Assembly: GCA_023438325.1 (NCBI GenBank)
Contig: JAEXRB010000292.1
Span: 1-8,233, forward strand
Source: Pseudomonadota bacterium
Lineage (GTDB): Bacteria; Pseudomonadota; Gammaproteobacteria; Xanthomonadales; Xanthomonadaceae
DNA length: 8,233 nt
Reading direction: 5' to 3'
How positions within the stretch are numbered: the stretch's first letter is position 1; the number at the start of each line of letters is the position of its first letter. The position numbers were made by a program, and so were the translations under genes. Below are positions 5,367 to 8,233 of this stretch, in pieces. The notes beneath the pieces are model-generated. The model was not told the origin of the DNA and ran no database searches. It was given only the letters and a program-made list of their open reading frames with translations.

Positions 5367-6452
5367 ATGTCGCGCGCGTTCAATTTCAGCCCTGGCCCGG
5401 CGGCCTTGCCGGAACCTGTCCTGCGTCAGGCGCAGCAGGCATTGCTGGAGTGGGGTGGAGAGCGCGCCTCGGTGATGGAGGTTTCGCATCGCGGCAAGGC
5501 CTTCGAGGCGATGGCGGCGCAAGCGGAGGCCGATCTGCGCGAGTTGCTCGCCATCCCAGAAAACTATCGCGTGCTGTTCCTGCAGGGCGGTGCGACCCAG
5601 CATTTCGCCCAGGTACCGATGAATCTGGCCACGCCGCAGCAGCATGCCGATTACATCGTCACCGGCGCGTGGAGCGAAAAGGCCATCGGCGAGGCGCGGC
5701 TTTTCGTGCAGCCGCACGTGGCTGGCAGCAGCCAGCCCGATGGATTCCGCTCGATTCCGCCGCGCGCGCAATGGCGGTTGCGTGAAGACGCGGCTTACGT
5801 CCACATCGTTTCCAATGAAACCATCCACGGCGTGGAGTATTTCGACGCTCCCGATGCAGGCGGCGCGGCGCTGGTGGCAGACATGTCCTCGAATATCCTG
5901 TCGCGCCCCATCGATGTGTCGCGTTACGGGCTGATCTATGCCGGCGCGCAGAAGAATATCGGCCCGTCGGGTTTGGTCATCGTCATCGTGCGCGACGACT
6001 TGTTGTCGCGCAGCGCTGGCCGCGTCGCACGCATCTTCGATTACGCCGCACATGCCAGGGAGGCTTCGCTCCTCAATACGCCGCCGACGTTCGCGTGGTA
6101 TCTGGCAGGTTTGGTGTTCCAGTGGCTGAGGGCGCAGGGCGGGTTGATCGAGATGGCGAAGATCAATGATCGCAAGGCCGCCGATCTTTATGCCGCCATC
6201 GACGCTTCCGGCGGCTATTACGCCAATCATGTCGATCCGGCGGCACGCTCGCGCATGAACGTGCCCTTCTTCCTGCATGATGCCGCGCTGGATGCGTTGT
6301 TCCTGGAGGAATCCAAAGCCGCCGGCCTGCTCGCACTCAAGGGGCATCGCGTGCTCGGCGGAATGCGTGCTTCCATCTACAACGCCATGCCATACGAGGG
6401 CGTGCGTGCATTGATCGATTTCATGCACGACTTCGCACGTCGTCACGGTTGA
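5367..6452 (+). CDS. serC: Phosphoserine aminotransferase
   Basis: SerC is the pyridoxal-phosphate enzyme that converts 3-phosphohydroxypyruvate and glutamate to phosphoserine in serine synthesis, and also serves the vitamin B6 pathway. Its 361 residues match the usual length of about 360. Visible landmarks are FNFSPGPAALPEPVL (5-19), HRGKAFE (41-47) with substrate-contacting His41-Arg42, the cofactor phosphate loop GGATQ (74-78), SNETIHG (149-155), DMSSN (172-176) with Asp172 for the pyridine nitrogen, and the Schiff-base Lys196 in YAGAQKNIGPSG. The C-terminal domain ends in the usual GGMRASIYNAMP stretch. The ATG at 5367 has GGAG at 5354-5357, and the SRAFNFSPGP N-terminus is where family members begin. 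It is the first gene of a compact unit: 37 bp to pheA, then a 4-nt overlap to aroA, an arrangement common in gammaproteobacteria. Nothing abnormal is seen. Confidence 0.97.
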   Translation: MSRAFNFSPGPAALPEPVLRQAQQALLEWGGERASVMEVSHRGKAFEAMAAQAEADLRELLAIPENYRVLFLQGGATQHFAQVPMNLATPQQHADYIVTGAWSEKAIGEARLFVQPHVAGSSQPDGFRSIPPRAQWRLREDAAYVHIVSNETIHGVEYFDAPDAGGAALVADMSSNILSRPIDVSRYGLIYAGAQKNIGPSGLVIVIVRDDLLSRSAGRVARIFDYAAHAREASLLNTPPTFAWYLAGLVFQWLRAQGGLIEMAKINDRKAADLYAAIDASGGYYANHVDPAARSRMNVPFFLHDAALDALFLEESKAAGLLALKGHRVLGGMRASIYNAMPYEGVRALIDFMHDFARRHG

Positions 6453-6489
6453 TGCTCCCGCCTGCTCCCTTCTGTCCGTTCCTTTTGCG

Positions 6490-7632
6490 ATGGCTGTCCC
6501 GATGACGCCCCCGAAATCCCCCAAGTCGAAAAAATCCAAGGATGCCGTGCCGGCGCTGGCGCTGGAGCAGGTGCGCGAGCGCATCGACGCCATCGATCGC
6601 CAGATCCAATCCCTGATCGCCGAACGTGCTGGCTTTGCATTGCAGGTCGGCAAGGCCAAAGGCAAGCTCGCCGCCGCAGTGGATTACTACCGCCCGGAGC
6701 GCGAGGCGCAGGTGCTGCGCATGGTGGTGGATCGCAACGAAGGGCCGCTCTCGGACGAAGTGCTGGTGCATGTGTTCCGGGAAGTCATGTCGGCCTGTCT
6801 GGCCCAGCAGGAGCCCCTGAAGATCGGCTATCTCGGCCCGGAAGGCACCTTCAGCCAGCAGGCCGTGCTCAAGCATTTCGGCCGCTCCGCGCATGGCTTG
6901 CCGCTGGCGAGCATCGAGGAAGTGTTTCAGGAAGTGGAAAGCGGCGCGGCCGATTTCGGAGTGGTGCCGGTGGAGAACTCCGGGCAGGGCACGATCCAGG
7001 TCACGCTCGACATGTTCCTCACTTCGGGCCTGAAAATCTGCGGCGAAGTGGAATTGCGTGTGCATCAGTACCTGCTCTCGCGCAGCGGGCGGATTGAAGA
7101 CATCGAGCGTATCTACGCGCATCCGCAGTCCTTCGCACAGACCGCCGGCTGGCTGCGCACGAATTTGCCGAAGGTCGAGAAGATTGCGGTGTCCAGCAAT
7201 GCCGAAGGCGCACGCCGTGCGCGCAGCGCCGATGATGCGGCAGCCATCGGTGGCGAGAGCGCCGGACATGTGTACGGGCTGAAGAAAGTGGTGATGCAGC
7301 CGATCCACGACGACAAGGAAAACACCACCCGTTTCCTCGTCATCGGGCGCAGGATTTTTCCGCCCTCAGGTCACGATCGCACATCGATCCTGGTGTTCAT
7401 CCACGACAAACCCGGCGCGCTGTTCGATGTACTCAGTCCGTTCGCACGCCATGGCATCAGCATGAACCGGATCGAGTCGCGTCCCTCGCATCAGGCCAAG
7501 TGGGAGTATGGGTTCTTCATCGATCTGGATGGCCATGTCGACGATGAATCGATGAAGCAGGCACTGGCCGAGCTGGAGGCGCATTCGGCCCAGATCAAAG
7601 TGTTGGGCTCGTATCCGGTGGCCGTGCCGTGA
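6490..7632 (+). CDS. pheA: Chorismate mutase-prephenate dehydratase (P-protein)
   Basis: PheA is a bifunctional enzyme turning chorismate into prephenate and then phenylpyruvate, the committed steps to phenylalanine. Residues about 24-105 are an AroQ chorismate mutase, with Arg29, Arg46 and Lys57 matching E. coli Arg11, Arg28 and Lys39, and the YYRPERE segment typical of Pseudomonas-type P-proteins. Residues about 111-288 are prephenate dehydratase, with YLGPEGTFS (114-122), VVPVENS (158-164) and the catalytic TRF (280-282). Residues about 298-375 are an ACT regulatory domain with GAL (309-311) and ESRP (329-332), the usual phenylalanine-binding motifs, so feedback inhibition is expected. The first 20 or so residues are a Lys/Pro/Ser-rich extension, and the ATG at 6490 has no Shine-Dalgarno. 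ATG 6502 and GTG 6547, the latter preceded by AAGGA, are alternatives that keep the whole mutase domain. It is 37 bp after serC and overlaps aroA by 4 nt. Confidence 0.96.
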   Translation: MAVPMTPPKSPKSKKSKDAVPALALEQVRERIDAIDRQIQSLIAERAGFALQVGKAKGKLAAAVDYYRPEREAQVLRMVVDRNEGPLSDEVLVHVFREVMSACLAQQEPLKIGYLGPEGTFSQQAVLKHFGRSAHGLPLASIEEVFQEVESGAADFGVVPVENSGQGTIQVTLDMFLTSGLKICGEVELRVHQYLLSRSGRIEDIERIYAHPQSFAQTAGWLRTNLPKVEKIAVSSNAEGARRARSADDAAAIGGESAGHVYGLKKVVMQPIHDDKENTTRFLVIGRRIFPPSGHDRTSILVFIHDKPGALFDVLSPFARHGISMNRIESRPSHQAKWEYGFFIDLDGHVDDESMKQALAELEAHSAQIKVLGSYPVAVP

Positions 7633-8233
7633 GTGCGGAAGGCGCCGTTTGGCAGTCCGGGGCAGGCAAGCCGCTGCGCGGCACGATTCGCGTGCCGGGC
7701 GACAAATCGATTTCGCACCGCGCGATGATGCTGGGCGCGCTGTCCGATGGCATCTGCCATGTTTCAGGCTTTCTCGAAGGCGAAGACACGCTGGCCACTG
7801 CCGCTGCGTTTCGTGCCATGGGTGTGCGGATCGAGAACGATGGGCCGGGCCGCAAGATCGTGCATGGCGTGGGCATCGATGGCCTGCGTGCGCCCGCCGC
7901 ATCCATCGACTGCGGCAATGCCGGCACCGGTATGCGCCTGCTTGCCGGGCTCCTGGCCGGGCAGCGTTTCGACAGTGTGCTCGTCGGCGATGCTTCGCTT
8001 TCCAGGCGTCCGATGCGCCGCGTCACCGAGCCGCTGGCCCGCATGGGCGCACGCATCGACACGGGCGAGGGTGGATTGCCACCGCTGCGCATCCATGGTG
8101 GCCAAGCGCTCATCGGCATCGATTACCCATTGCCTGTCGCCAGCGCCCAGGTGAAATCCGCGCTGTTGCTGGCAGGTATGTATGCACAAGGTGAAACCAC
8201 GGTGCGCGAGCCGCATCCCACGCGCGACTACAC
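7629..8233 (+). CDS. aroA: 3-phosphoshikimate 1-carboxyvinyltransferase (EPSP synthase), partial
   Basis: AroA joins shikimate-3-phosphate and phosphoenolpyruvate, the sixth shikimate-pathway step, and supplies the chorismate route used by PheA. 201 complete codons are visible, about half of the usual 430-440 residues, and the frame is open at the right edge. Motifs in order are GDKSISHR (24-31), LEGEDT (49-54), CGNAGTGMRLL (95-105), GDASLSRRPMRRV (120-132), SAQVK (172-176) and HPTRDY (196-201). GDKS and SAQVK are marks of class II (Bacillus/Agrobacterium CP4-like) enzymes; E. coli has GSKS. The residue matching Ala100 of CP4 is Gly99 here, as in most sensitive and Bacillus-type enzymes. The start is a GTG whose last two bases belong to the pheA stop (GTGA overlap, 7629-7632), with GGTGG (7617-7621) as a possible weak ribosome site. 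Translational coupling with pheA is likely. The close resemblance is to xanthomonad AroA. Downstream cmk and rpsA would be expected from related genomes but are not visible. Confidence 0.96.
   Translation, partial: MSAEGAVWQSGAGKPLRGTIRVPGDKSISHRAMMLGALSDGICHVSGFLEGEDTLATAAAFRAMGVRIENDGPGRKIVHGVGIDGLRAPAASIDCGNAGTGMRLLAGLLAGQRFDSVLVGDASLSRRPMRRVTEPLARMGARIDTGEGGLPPLRIHGGQALIGIDYPLPVASAQVKSALLLAGMYAQGETTVREPHPTRDY

Noticed and set aside
4304..5383. Minus-strand open frame (359 codons) opposite the M14 peptidase
   Set aside because: It has Arg/His-rich antisense character and no motif. The plus strand has a strong ribosome site and a full peptidase active site.
5331..6665. Minus-strand open frame (444 codons) opposite serC
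   Set aside because: It spans serC, the serC-pheA gap and the pheA start in antisense and shows no domain.
6421..7308. Minus-strand open frame opposite pheA
   Set aside because: It is an antisense shadow of the mutase and dehydratase domains.

Overview
The window is dense, GC-rich (clearly above 60 % by eye; not computed) chromosomal DNA with core-metabolism genes. Gene content and protein character point to a gammaproteobacterium of the order Xanthomonadales (Xanthomonas/Lysobacter/Rhodanobacter-like). The pointers are a methionine synthase split into two genes, a Pseudomonas-type chorismate mutase-prephenate dehydratase next to serC and aroA, and an AroA carrying GDKS, RPMRRV and SAQVK motifs as in xanthomonads. 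No mobile element, CRISPR array, tRNA or rRNA was seen.

Left half (1-4227), all on the minus strand, in transcription order: a GAF-GGDEF diguanylate cyclase (3178-4227); an ArsR-type regulator fused to a SAM/SAH-binding methyltransferase domain (2192-3121, SahR-like); the homocysteine-methyltransferase half of methionine synthase (1116-2195); and the methyltetrahydrofolate/cobalamin half (1-1119, running off the left edge). The last three genes overlap by 4 nt at each junction (GTGA, ATGA), so they form a translationally coupled methionine-cycle operon. Just upstream of the regulator is a perfect 10-6-10 inverted repeat (3130-3155). It overlaps a good sigma70-like promoter whose -35 box contains the stop codon of the cyclase gene. 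This looks like the regulator's own operator, controlling the whole sahR-metH-metH unit, probably in response to S-adenosylhomocysteine.

The divergent intergenic region 4228-4366 separates the two halves.

Right half (4367-8233), all on the plus strand: a cytoplasmic M14-family zinc carboxypeptidase-like protein (4367-5296), then serC (5367-6452), pheA (6490-7632) and aroA (7629 to the right edge, partial). serC-pheA-aroA is a compact biosynthetic operon: serine and pyridoxal-phosphate synthesis, the last shikimate-pathway condensation (EPSP synthase), and the branch to phenylalanine. A candidate promoter and a small hairpin lie just ahead of serC.

The main item worth a second look is the regulatory architecture in front of the SahR-like gene. 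Others are the His-rich insertion in the homocysteine half of MetH, the exact position of the MetH split, and the uncertain PheA start. I see no clearly novel system; most of the window is conserved metabolism.
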